Of a stretch of DNA of 64,000 nucleotides, positions 10,177 to 19,190 are shown one piece after another. The translations under genes were made by a program, and so were the position numbers. The notes under the pieces are model-generated. The model searched no databases. It saw nothing but the letters and a program-made list of their open reading frames with translations, and was not told the origin of the DNA. How positions within the stretch are numbered: position 1 is the first letter of the stretch; each line of letters opens with the position of its first letter. This DNA is from Melampsora larici-populina 98AG31 (Eukaryota; Basidiomycota; Pucciniomycetes; Pucciniales; Melampsoraceae), in contig NW_006768774.1 in the NCBI RefSeq assembly GCF_000204055.1, forward strand, positions 906,134-970,133, read 5' to 3'.

Positions 10177-11468
10177 CAGTTGTTTGCATAAAAAATGCTG
10201 TCGCCTTTTTTTTAAGTTGCACTAAAAATTACCAACATAGATTCTACATAAGAGCTGTAGTAGGCTGTACTCGACTTTTTCAAGGGTGCAAAGTTTGTGA
10301 AAGATCCTGAAAGATCACAAATATTGCTGCCTTTGTATCCGAAATTCACAAGATTCCTCAACTTTTGGTATGATTGAAACCAAAGCTCAGCATCACAATT
10401 GACCCCCCAGCACCAATAGGGCACAAAAGCATTTTGAGCTTCATTCTGAAGCACTTCTAACCCTCTGGCTAGACTTTGCATCCCGCCTCAAGACAACAAT
10501 GTCCAACCGGTGCGCTCACAATACCCCACCGTGAGTAATCCATCCGCCACATGTTTTTCATGCTTTCTAAGTGCCTTTCTACTTGATAGCAACGCAGCAA
10601 CAGATACGGTACTGGTATCGTACCTGCAATACCAGTACCGTACCTGATAGGAGGGTACTCAAAAAAATGAGTACCCAGTACCGTACCTGAAATCAGTTAC
10701 AGTACTGAGTACCGTAGCTGTCGGCTGAGATTGCCTTATGCCTTGAAGGCAATTACCGTACCTCTATTAAGCGGTCGGTACGGTACTGTACCGGTACCTG
10801 GATAACACGCTCCGGTACGGTACGGTGTTGTACCTAGGCAGGTACCACTAGGTACCGCGGCTAGTACCTCTTTGTTACCTTGGCTAATATTACTATTAGA
10901 ATAATTAGACAGGAAAGGATGAGACACATACCATTTTGGCCAGATCGGTAGAAGTTGTTTGTGATAAAGTGGAGCCACTTGCCAAAAAGGACAAAGGGTT
11001 TGGTTGGAATACCACCCTGGCTGTTTCACTTGGTCAAAACCAGGTACGGTACGGGTACAGTACCCATTTTACCGGTACTGCTCCTAGAGAGTACCCAGTA
11101 CCGTACCTGGCTTTCAGGTACTTAGTATTGTACCGTACCTGGTAAAAAAATTGGCTCTGGAGCCATTCCAGTATTGTACCCAGCACCAAGGTACGGTACT
11201 CCCGGTACGGTACTCAGCAGAACAGATATGGTATGCTACAATACCGGTACCAGTATGGTATCTGTTGCTGCGTTGTTGATAGCAATCCGGAAAGTTTTGG
11301 TCACGGAACCATGATCAATCAATGTACATACATACAAGCTTTAAAATTCAGCATATCATGATCAACACAGCTGCTCTTTGTGTAGAATTTACGTTGGTAA
11401 TTCTTAGTGCAACTTAAAAAAAATAAAAAAAAATATACAGGCGACGTCATTTTTTATGCAAACAGCTG
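10177..11468. mobile_element. TA-flanked inverted-repeat element split by a nested MITE
   Basis: CAG(T/C)TGTTTGCATAAAAAAT followed by GTCGCC and AAGTTGCACTAA(A/G)AATTACC occurs at 10177-10240. It recurs inverted at about 11385-11468. Both ends abut TA (10175-10176 and 11469-11470). The pair encloses the GGTAC element at 10590-11275, so the original element was about 600 bp. A minus-strand frame at 10212-10481 lies wholly inside it and is not a supported gene. Confidence 0.8.
10590..11275. mobile_element. GGTAC-rich MITE with CAACGCAGCAACAGATAC termini
   Basis: The left terminus CAACGCAGCAACAGATAC and the inverse of the right terminus are identical over 18 bases. They are flanked by TTGATAG (10583-10589 and 11276-11282), a 7-bp direct repeat that can be read as 8 bp if the first C is counted as flank. 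The whole body is built from GGTAC, GTACC and TACCGTACC words. A stretch at 10840-11040 (GGCTAATATTACTATTAG and following) lacks the motif and may be a further insertion or captured sequence. Nested within the TA-flanked element at 10177-11468. Confidence 0.85.
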
Positions 11469-11470
11469 TA

Positions 11471-12558
11471 CTCATGCTTTGCATATGCTAGACTCAAAGC
11501 ATTGGTCAGGGATGAGATTCAAATTTGAATCACTATAAGAGTCTGTCTACCTCTTGGTTCATCTTAGGCAGACTGTTGCCTGACCCTGTGCCCAATAATA
11601 TCAGGCATCTGCTATGTAAGACACTTAAAGCCACCTAAGTGGACTTGGGATTGAGGGGGGGTCTGTTTAGTACCCAAATAAGGATATTTAGGAATGAGTC
11701 ATGGATCTAGATACTAAGTATCTGGGTTCACACTCAGCAGCTACAGAGGTAAGCTTTATTAGCATGATGGATAATATTGAAGCTTGAGAAAAGAGAAAAA
11801 GACATAACATAAGAAGCAAAAAAACATAGATCAAATGGCAACTTTTGAGTCTGTTCTCCATGCCTGAGATGCACGAGCCCATTCACATCAGATTTTTGTA
11901 TGGATGAGACATCTGATTTGAGTTGAGAATGATTGACCACTTTTTCTCTTAGAAAAGTTGTTGCTGCAGTGGTCAAAACTCACCAAATAGTGGTATCATA
12001 GGTTTTGCATTCTCTGTATTCTCAACATCAGTAGAGAAACAAAACTCAGTTAATCCATCTACTCCTATATAGTGCTGAAGTAGCCGTCTTAGGTTTGTGT
12101 AATTTCACACTGTTTCTTTTCTCTGTGTTACAAGTCCTGCTAACATTTCCTACAAACAACTAGGTACATGCTAGGGTGGGGGGAGGTCTATGGGGGATCG
12201 CCCTAACCGGGACCGTCTCGGAAAAGGCCGGGACGGCCCTCTTCCCGGGTAGGATACCCCATAAACCCGACAGACCTGAGAACACCGGAGAGTCCGGTCC
12301 TAGCCTACCCAATCTTGGGGGTGCTGGAGAGCCCCCAAGCTCGCTCGGACCCAACCTCTCCTGTGCCTCCCAAGACCTGTGTGCACGCTTCCCCACCATG
12401 CACCTGACCTTGCTCGTTGAGCTGTCCTCTCATAGGATCTACAATTCTCATGACTTTGAATGTCGATCAGTTCTTCTCACAGGGTGACCTACTTTCACTG
12501 TAAACATCATTCAACTTCCCCAATTTGGCAGAGGAAAATGATTAATAGTACAGTTTTT
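11471..12558. other. Intergenic stretch left of the Ty3 element
   Basis: No gene recognised. A GC-rich island at about 12170-12400 stands out from the AT-rich surroundings. Its borders resemble each other weakly in inverted orientation, but no duplication of the flanks is clear. Confidence 0.4.
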
Positions 12559-12706
12559 TGTTATGACCTGTCACGCGTGTTACATGTAGAGTTCATACTA
12601 GTCTTGTCTCCCGTTGTGCATATTGCTTTTCCTCACTTAGCAATCTACTATATTCACGAGACCACCCTTAAAGCTTCTCTTGCATCTCCCTCTCGAAGCT
12701 ACAACA
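12559..12706 (+). repeat. 5' LTR of the Ty3 element
   Basis: 148 bp from TGTTATGACCTGTCACGCG to GAAGCTACAACA. Direct comparison with 18396-18543 shows no difference. It contains ACTTAGCAAT (12635-12644), which is complementary to the sequence just past the LTR. Confidence 0.96.
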
Positions 12707-12707
12707 T

Positions 12708-12717
12708 ATTGCTAAGT
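12708..12717 (+). promoter_or_regulatory. Candidate self-priming primer-binding site
   Basis: ATTGCTAAGT begins one base after the 5' LTR. It is a perfect 10-base complement of ACTTAGCAAT inside the LTR. In Tf1/sushi-type elements the 5' end of the RNA folds back on such a site to prime reverse transcription, with no tRNA. If so, transcription would start near 12635. Confidence 0.65.
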
Positions 12718-13052
12718 CTCATCAAAAGAGATCCAAGAGAAGAATCACCGAAAGTAAGAAGAAATCAAAACGAACGATTAAGAAGAAAGTTAAAAGAAGT
12801 TAAGAAGAAAGATTTTCAAAGTTAATAAAGTTAAATTAAAGTATAAACTTAATCTGCACTCCGCAAGCAAAGTTAGAAGAAAGTTGATTACTCAGTATTA
12901 CCACAGAAGTAACATTTAAAGAAGATAACTTATACCCCGCATAATCTCGAACACCACTGCATCCTTCCAAAACGCCAAACTTTAAGCTTCCCTCTAACTC
13001 AACGGACTCGGAGTCATCGGAAAAAGAATTCTACGAGACAGAAGAGACCGCA

Positions 13053-14174
13053 ATGAATCCAGAACACGAACAGCCCTCTATGGCCGAGATTTTACGGCAA
13101 ATGAGAGAATTAAACACTCAATTCTTAGACGTCAAAGCAAGCTTAGCTGAAGAATCGCAGAAACGAGAAGAAGCTGAGAGAAGAAGTGACGAAGCAGAAC
13201 AACGACTACGTCAATTTGAAACAACCCGCACTACCTCCACTCAACTACCTCACAGCTCCGCCCCGATCGCTCAGACCTCTGTTCCGCAAACGATTAGTCA
13301 AATAAAGCCTCCTAAGATCGCCACTCCGAATAAATATGATGGTACTAAAGGACAGAAAGCCGAAGTTTATGTTAATCAGGTCTGCTTATATATGCAAATG
13401 AATACTGCTGCATTTGTGAACGAACAAGCTCAAGTTGCGTTCGCGTTATCTTACCTTGATGGGAAAGCCAGTATTTGGAGCCAAAATTTTACCGATCAAC
13501 TACTCGACCAAGATAAAATGAAACAAGTTACTTGGAAAAAATTCATTGAATCATTTAAAGCGACGTTCTTTGACTCTGAAAGATTGGCTAAAGCAGAAAA
13601 AGAAATGAGGGCGTTAACTCAAACAAAGGCAGTGGTAGATTATTGGATTAAGTTTTCGGAATTAGCGTTGATAGTTAAATGGCCTGAGAATGTATTACTA
13701 TCTCAATTTAAGCAAGGATTAAAGAAAGAAATCACGGTGCATATGGTACGGGACGAATTCAAGGAAGTTGAAGAAATGGCAAAGTTAGCTATTAAACTTG
13801 ATAATGAAATTAATAAAAGAGACTCCAACACGCACCACCCAATTGTTTCGACCAACACAACTTCAACCTCAACCACTATTACTGATCCAGATGCAATGGA
13901 TTGTTCGGCTTATCGTGTTAACATATCAAATGAGGAGTATAACAAGAGAGGAGCAATGGGAATGTGTTATAGTTGTGGTAAAGATGATCATTTTATTAGA
14001 GACTGTCCAACTAGAAAAAGACGTGGAGGTAGAGGAGGTTGGAGAGGTAGAGGAGGATATGGAGGTTATGGGAAATTCAAAAGTAAAGTTGCTGAAGTGG
14101 ATGGTGTCAAGGAAGAAGAGAAGGACGATGGAAGAGCTGAAGCCTCAAAAAATGGAGGCGCTCGGGAGTGCTAG
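13053..14174 (+). CDS. gag: Ty3 Gag polyprotein, 373 residues
   Basis: Structural polyprotein that forms the virus-like particle and packages element RNA. The N-terminus (residues about 25-60) is a charged, probably coiled-coil segment. The capsid-like region follows from about residue 90 (PPKIATPNKYDGTKGQKAEV). A CCHC zinc knuckle at C305, C308, H313 and C318 (CYSCGKDDHFIRDC) binds nucleic acid. A Gly/Arg-rich tail follows it. The frame stops just after the frameshift site at 14147 and overlaps pol, as in related chromoviruses. The ATG at 13053 is the first in the frame after a leader of about 350 bases. No damage seen. Confidence 0.95.
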   Translation: MNPEHEQPSMAEILRQMRELNTQFLDVKASLAEESQKREEAERRSDEAEQRLRQFETTRTTSTQLPHSSAPIAQTSVPQTISQIKPPKIATPNKYDGTKGQKAEVYVNQVCLYMQMNTAAFVNEQAQVAFALSYLDGKASIWSQNFTDQLLDQDKMKQVTWKKFIESFKATFFDSERLAKAEKEMRALTQTKAVVDYWIKFSELALIVKWPENVLLSQFKQGLKKEITVHMVRDEFKEVEEMAKLAIKLDNEINKRDSNTHHPIVSTNTTSTSTTITDPDAMDCSAYRVNISNEEYNKRGAMGMCYSCGKDDHFIRDCPTRKRRGGRGGWRGRGGYGGYGKFKSKVAEVDGVKEEEKDDGRAEASKNGGAREC

Positions 14175-17100
14175 TGGTGCCACACTCGAGCGGTAATTAC
14201 TTAACTGAAGATTGTAGTAGCTTAAATTCACTTGAAATAAAAGATACGCGAATCATTGATTTTGTTACTATTTTCGAAGTTAAGAGTGCCACCCCCATTG
14301 TTGCGAGAGCCTTAGTAGACAGCGGTGCTACACATGAAGCAATGAGCCACCGGTTTGTCTCTGCCAACAAGTTCAAGACGGACCCATTACCTCAAACCAG
14401 AAGTGTAACTGGTTTTAGTGGTCACGAGTCAAGAATCACCCATACTGTTGACCTCTGTGTCAACTCCATTGAATCAACACCAACCACCTTCATAGTCACT
14501 GAATTGCGCGACAAGTACGACATAATTCTTGGAATGCCTTGGATACGACAAAATTTTGAAAAGATTGATTGGAAGAACGGTCAACTCAAGGAAAATCATT
14601 CACTCATTGCAGTTGTAGAATCAACTTTGTCAAGACCGGACAAAGCCTTGAGGAACCACAAGGAGGAGCCTATGAGGCATGCTAGGAATCTTGACGAGGG
14701 GGTGGAGCCTGAAAACTCATTAACACCCCCGCAATGTGCGTATATTTCTAATTATTCAAATGACGAAAAAGAAGCAGCTAGCAAGCCATTACATCATGTA
14801 GAAAACTTAACACACACGAATTCGAACGAACACATTCAACTGCCGGAACAAGAGAAACGAAATGAAACTGCAGCTGACCGTAAGGCAGCTTTGTTGGTGC
14901 CGAAAAACCCCTTGGAGGACCACGAAAGACGGGATCCTACGAGGCAAGCTAGGCACCATGACAAGGGGGTTGAATTCAAGTTGAGTTCGTCACAGCCCCC
15001 GCAGAGTACGTGTAAACATTCTTCAATCTCAAATGTGAATGAACATGCTGGCAAGCGTTTTTCTTTTCAACCACAGCATGCTATCCAACGACTCAACTCA
15101 AGCCTAAATCGTCAAAACAAAGTGATGGATCAACTACGAACTTTACAACAACCGACAAAATCAATGATTGATGTAATGAAAACGTCATGGAACCTGTCTG
15201 CGAAGATAGCAGCAGATCAAGTGAAGGACTCACCTACTAAGAACGCGGCTGAACTCGTACCCGAATGCTATCACGACTATTTACCTATGTTCGAAAAGAG
15301 CAATTCTGACGTTTTACCACCTCATCGCCCATATGATTTCAGAGTTGATTTGATACCTGGAGCATCGCCACAAGCAGGAAAAGTTATTCCTTTATCACCG
15401 AAAGAAACTGAAGTGCTTAATGAGATGCTTGAAAAAGGACTGAAAAATGGAACAATTCGCCGTACAACTTCTCCTTGGGCAGCTCCTGTCTTATTTACCG
15501 GCAAGAAAGACGGAAATTTACGACCCTGTTTCGATTACAGACGACTCAATGCCGTAACTGTAAAGAACAAATACCCCCTTCCACTGACAATGGAACTAAT
15601 AGATAGCCTACTAAATGCAGATGAATTCACGAGTTTAGATATGAGGAATGGGTATAATAATCTAAGGGTCAGGGAAGGCGACGAAGCAAAACTAGCATTT
15701 ATATGTAAATCTGGCCAATTTGAACCGCGAACAATGCCCTTTGGACCAACGGGAGCGCCTGGATTTTTTCAGTACTTCATTCAAGATATACTGAAAGCTC
15801 ATATAGGCCGAAATGTGGCTGCGTATCAGGATGACATATTAATCTACACCGGTCCAGGAGTTAATCATCAAGAGGTCGTGAAAGAAGTTTTGGAAATATT
15901 AAGACGTCAAAATGTATGGTTAAAACCTGAAAAATGTAAATTCTCAAAGAAAGAAATTTCGTATTTAGGATTAATCATCTCAAAGAATCAAATTAGGATG
16001 GATGAAAGCAAAGTCAAAGCAGTAAAAGACTGGCCAACCCCAAAAAATTTATCTGAAGTACAGACCTTTTTGGGATTTGCAAATTTTTACAGAAGATTCA
16101 TTGATCAGTTCTCAAAGATCGCACGACCACTGCACGAGCTGTCACAAAAGAATGTTGCGTTTGAATGGAATGAACAACGTCAGAGAGCATTCGAAACACT
16201 CAAGACTGCGTTCACCACCGCCCCGGTATTGAAAATTGCGGATCCATACAAAGCTTTTGTATTGGAATGTGATTGCTCTGACTATGCGCTAGGAGCGGTA
16301 CTTTCTCAAGTGTCTGATGATGACAATGAACTACATCCTATTGCATACTTATCAAGATCTCTAATTCAGGCAGAGCGGAACTATGAAATATTCGACAAGG
16401 AATTATTGGCAGTAGTAGCATCTTTCAAAGAATGGCGACAGTATCTCGAGGGGAATCCAAACCGCCTCAATGTTATTGTGTATAGTGATCATAAGAATTT
16501 ACAATCCTTGATGACAACCAAAGAACTGACACAGCGGCAAGCAAGGTGGGCCGAAATTCTTGGCAGCTTTGATTTTGAAATTAGATTTCGACCAGGTAGA
16601 CAATCCACCAAGCCAGATGCGTTATCTCGGAGACCGGATTTAGTCCCAGCTGAAGGAACAAAGCTCACATTTGGACAGCTACTAAAACCCGAAAATTTGC
16701 CTGCTGATGCATTTATTGATGAATTAGAGATTATTGATAAATGGTTTGAAGAAGAAGAATTGCTGGAACAAGATGAAGAGAACAACAGTGAAGAAGAAGA
16801 TAACAATCAAATGCTTATGACCGACACAGAAATATTACAAATTATAAAGATGAAGAGCAAGTCCGACCCGAAAATCAATGAGATGATTAGGCTTTGTGCT
16901 GAAATGCCAATGTCGAAGCATATCAAGGACTATCAAACTATTGATGGCATTTTATATTTCAAAAACAAGGCTGTTATTCCGTCTGACACTGATTTGAAAT
17001 TACACATCCTTCGTTCTAGACACGATAGCAGATTAGCAGGTCATCCGGGGAGAATGCGAACGTTAGCACTGGTAAAGCGCGCATATCACTGGCCGTCAAT

Positions 17101-18304
17101 GAAAGCATTCATCAACAAATACGTGGACGGATGTGGATCATGTCAACACGTAAAATCTAGGACCGAAAAGCCATTTGGAAGTCTCCAACCTTTACCTATC
17201 CCGGAAGGACCATGGCTCGACATTTGCTACGACCTAATCACGGACTTACCCAAATCTGGAGGTTATGACAGTATCCTAACTGTTGTTGACAGACTCACAA
17301 AGATGGCGCACTTTGTTGCATGTAGGACGAGCATGAAATCCGAAGAGCTTGCTGATTTAATGATCAAGGAAGTTTGGAGGTTGCACGGCACTCCACGAAC
17401 GGTAACATCTGATCGAGGAAATATCTTTATATCACGTATCACTAAAGATTTCCACAGAAGACTAGGCATCAAGACCCAATCCTCAACGGTGTATCATCCC
17501 CAAACAGATGGCCAATCAGAAATTACGAACAAAGCGGTTGAATTATATATCAGGCACTTCACCGCATACAAGCAAGATGACTGGCTGACGTTATTACCAT
17601 TTGCTGAATTTTCGTATAACAACAGTGAACACTTGGCGATAGGCGTGTCCCCGTTCAAAGCTAATTATGGATTCAATGTCAACTTCACCGATGTTCCGTC
17701 CAGTGAACAATGTTTACCGCTGGTGGAACAAAGAATTGATCAAATCAAAAATGTTCAACGTGAATTAAAAGATGCAATGGGCCTAACTCAAGAATTAATG
17801 AAGATGCAACATGATAGCAAAGTTCGAGATACGCCTAATTGGAAGAAAGGAGACAAGGTCTGGCTCAACAACAAGCACCTATCAACAACACGGCCCACAG
17901 CTAAGTTTGCCCATAGATGGGTAGGACCATTTGTTATTTCAGCGCGTGTGTCTAAAAATGCTTACAAGATTGTGTTACCTAAATCTATGAGTAAGGTACA
18001 CCCTGTTTTTCACGTCAACCTATTAAGAAAATTCGAAGAAAGCAAGATACCAGGACATCACAAAATGCCGCCACCACCAATAGTTATGAATAATGAAGAT
18101 GAATTTGAAATTAATGAAATACTTGATAAGAGAAAAAGAGGAAGAAAATTAGAGTATTTAATTAACTGGAAGGGATATGGTGAAGAACATGATTCATGGG
18201 AACCAGAAGAAGGTCTCAAGAATGCAAAACAATTAATGAATGATTTTAATAGAAAGTATCCAGATGCTGAAGTTAGATACAAAAGGACGAGGAGAAAGAA
18301 GTGA
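14141..18304 (+). CDS. pol: Ty3 Pol: protease, RT, RNase H, integrase, chromodomain
   Basis: Replication and integration polyprotein, about 1380 residues from the frameshift. Counting from 14168, domains in order are: aspartic protease with DSGAT near 50; RT with YQDD near 554; RNase H (ECDCSDYALGAVLSQ) near 700; integrase zinc finger H-H-C-C (HPGRMRTL to GCGSCQH) near 955-995; integrase core with SDRG and HPQTDGQSE; and a C-terminal chromodomain (LEYLINWKGYGEEHDSWEPE) near 1320-1360. Chromodomains direct integration to marked chromatin in this lineage. The segment between protease and RT contains a duplicated motif of about 40 residues. The frame is intact. Translation most likely begins by -1 slippage from gag; the first codon after the overlap is GTG, not ATG. 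Confidence 0.95.
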   Translation, partial: SLKKWRRSGVLVVPHSSGNYLTEDCSSLNSLEIKDTRIIDFVTIFEVKSATPIVARALVDSGATHEAMSHRFVSANKFKTDPLPQTRSVTGFSGHESRITHTVDLCVNSIESTPTTFIVTELRDKYDIILGMPWIRQNFEKIDWKNGQLKENHSLIAVVESTLSRPDKALRNHKEEPMRHARNLDEGVEPENSLTPPQCAYISNYSNDEKEAASKPLHHVENLTHTNSNEHIQLPEQEKRNETAADRKAALLVPKNPLEDHERRDPTRQARHHDKGVEFKLSSSQPPQSTCKHSSISNVNEHAGKRFSFQPQHAIQRLNSSLNRQNKVMDQLRTLQQPTKSMIDVMKTSWNLSAKIAADQVKDSPTKNAAELVPECYHDYLPMFEKSNSDVLPPHRPYDFRVDLIPGASPQAGKVIPLSPKETEVLNEMLEKGLKNGTIRRTTSPWAAPVLFTGKKDGNLRPCFDYRRLNAVTVKNKYPLPLTMELIDSLLNADEFTSLDMRNGYNNLRVREGDEAKLAFICKSGQFEPRTMPFGPTGAPGFFQYFIQDILKAHIGRNVAAYQDDILIYTGPGVNHQEVVKEVLEILRRQNVWLKPEKCKFSKKEISYLGLIISKNQIRMDESKVKAVKDWPTPKNLSEVQTFLGFANFYRRFIDQFSKIARPLHELSQKNVAFEWNEQRQRAFETLKTAFTTAPVLKIADPYKAFVLECDCSDYALGAVLSQVSDDDNELHPIAYLSRSLIQAERNYEIFDKELLAVVASFKEWRQYLEGNPNRLNVIVYSDHKNLQSLMTTKELTQRQARWAEILGSFDFEIRFRPGRQSTKPDALSRRPDLVPAEGTKLTFGQLLKPENLPADAFIDELEIIDKWFEEEELLEQDEENNSEEEDNNQMLMTDTEILQIIKMKSKSDPKINEMIRLCAEMPMSKHIKDYQTIDGILYFKNKAVIPSDTDLKLHILRSRHDSRLAGHPGRMRTLALVKRAYHWPSMKAFINKYVDGCGSCQHVKSRTEKPFGSLQPLPIPEGPWLDICYDLITDLPKSGGYDSILTVVDRLTKMAHFVACRTSMKSEELADLMIKEVWRLHGTPRTVTSDRGNIFISRITKDFHRRLGIKTQSSTVYHPQTDGQSEITNKAVELYIRHFTAYKQDDWLTLLPFAEFSYNNSEHLAIGVSPFKANYGFNVNFTDVPSSEQCLPLVEQRIDQIKNVQRELKDAMGLTQELMKMQHDSKVRDTPNWKKGDKVWLNNKHLSTTRPTAKFAHRWVGPFVISARVSKNAYKIVLPKSMSKVHPVFHVNLLRKFEESKIPGHHKMPPPPIVMNNEDEFEINEILDKRKRGRKLEYLINWKGYGEEHDSWEPEEGLKNAKQLMNDFNRKYPDAEVRYKRTRRKK
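14147..14186 (+). promoter_or_regulatory. -1 programmed ribosomal frameshift signal (gag-pol)
   Basis: In the gag frame the heptamer A AAA AAT (14147-14153) fits the X XXY YYZ slippery pattern. A 5-base spacer (14154-14158) follows. Then a stem can form: CGCTCG, bulge GG and AGTG pair with CACT CGAGCG across a 12-base loop. Pol lies in exactly the -1 frame, has no ATG at its start, and is open from 14141. Confidence 0.8.
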
Positions 18305-18381
18305 GGGTATGGCTTTTTCCCACTGGGTTTTTTAATGCCACCCGGGGATAGATGCTGGCCTGCAAGAGGAGGTAGAGACAT

Positions 18382-18391
18382 AAAAGGGGGA
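18382..18391 (+). promoter_or_regulatory. Polypurine tract before the 3' LTR
   Basis: AAAAGGGGGA lies four bases before the 3' LTR. This is the expected place and composition for the plus-strand primer of reverse transcription. Confidence 0.75.
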
Positions 18392-18395
18392 GTGG

Positions 18396-18543
18396 TGTTA
18401 TGACCTGTCACGCGTGTTACATGTAGAGTTCATACTAGTCTTGTCTCCCGTTGTGCATATTGCTTTTCCTCACTTAGCAATCTACTATATTCACGAGACC
18501 ACCCTTAAAGCTTCTCTTGCATCTCCCTCTCGAAGCTACAACA
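18396..18543 (+). repeat. 3' LTR of the Ty3 element
   Basis: Identical to 12559-12706 base for base, ending ACAACA before the TTTTT duplication. Confidence 0.96.
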
Positions 18544-18548
18544 TTTTT

Positions 18549-19190
18549 CATAAAAGAATCTAATACTGCACACCTGGGCCATTTCACCCACACTACATAT
18601 GTGCAGCAAGCTAAGTCAATAGTTGTCTATCATGTACATACAGGTCTGCTCAGTTTTTTGCCCATCAGAATAAATAAATCACATGTTATACCACATGTAA
18701 CTTTTTCGACTTTGAAATTTTTTTCCCAAAAATTCACTACATATAATTCTGTAGCTGCTCAGGCAATATTGTTGAAGCTATGTCTTAGTAACAGAAAGTG
18801 TGTTACATGCAGTTGAGTTGATGAGATCACACCAAAACATTGAGTCAGTGTATGTAGTCAATCTTTTGGAAGCTTTTTTCAATCTGAAAGAAGTTACAGC
18901 ATGTATTACATATGAATAACTTGTCCTGATGAGCAGATAACTGAGCAGAACTGTATGTACATGATAACCACATATTCACTGAGCCTGCTACACATATGTA
19001 GTGTGGGTGTTATGGCTCAGGTGTGGAGTGATAGACCATTTTATGACAAATCATACTCCCAATCATTTTTCCCTGCCCACTTGGGGAACCCGAATAATGT
19101 CTGCAGTGTTTAAGGTTCAGCCACCTCTAGTTTGAAACCCTTTTAAGGTTTGTCTTTTTCCCACTTCAGTTTCTTTCATTTCAATTCCAT
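18549..19190. other. Spacer between the Ty3 element and YR-A
   Basis: AT-rich, no gene recognised. The last 200 bases may be the 3' untranslated part or terminal repeat of the YR-A retroelement, but I found no second copy of it in the window. Confidence 0.4.

Larger units (their letters stand above)
12559..18543 (+). mobile_element. Complete Ty3/gypsy chromovirus (sushi/Tf1-like group)
   Basis: A 5985-bp element bounded by two 148-bp LTRs of identical sequence, and flanked by TTTTT on both sides (12554-12558 and 18544-18548), the expected 5-bp TSD. It has gag, then pol in the -1 frame with protease, RT, RNase H, integrase and a C-terminal chromodomain. Both frames are open throughout. Intact frames and identical LTRs imply a recent insertion that may still be competent. 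Placement in the chromovirus lineage rests on the chromodomain and on the self-priming style leader. Confidence 0.97.

Noticed and set aside
10212..10481. 89-codon minus-strand frame as a small gene
   Set aside because: It lies entirely within the TA-flanked MITE and matches no transposase motif.
12170..12405. GC-rich island considered as another MITE
   Set aside because: The ends (TAGGGTGGGG and CCCCACCATG) pair only weakly and no exact duplication of the flanks could be fixed.
13798..14196. Second plus-strand frame within gag
   Set aside because: It overlaps gag in another frame and is Glu/Val/Met-rich as expected from the Gly/Arg-coding text; no sign of independent coding.
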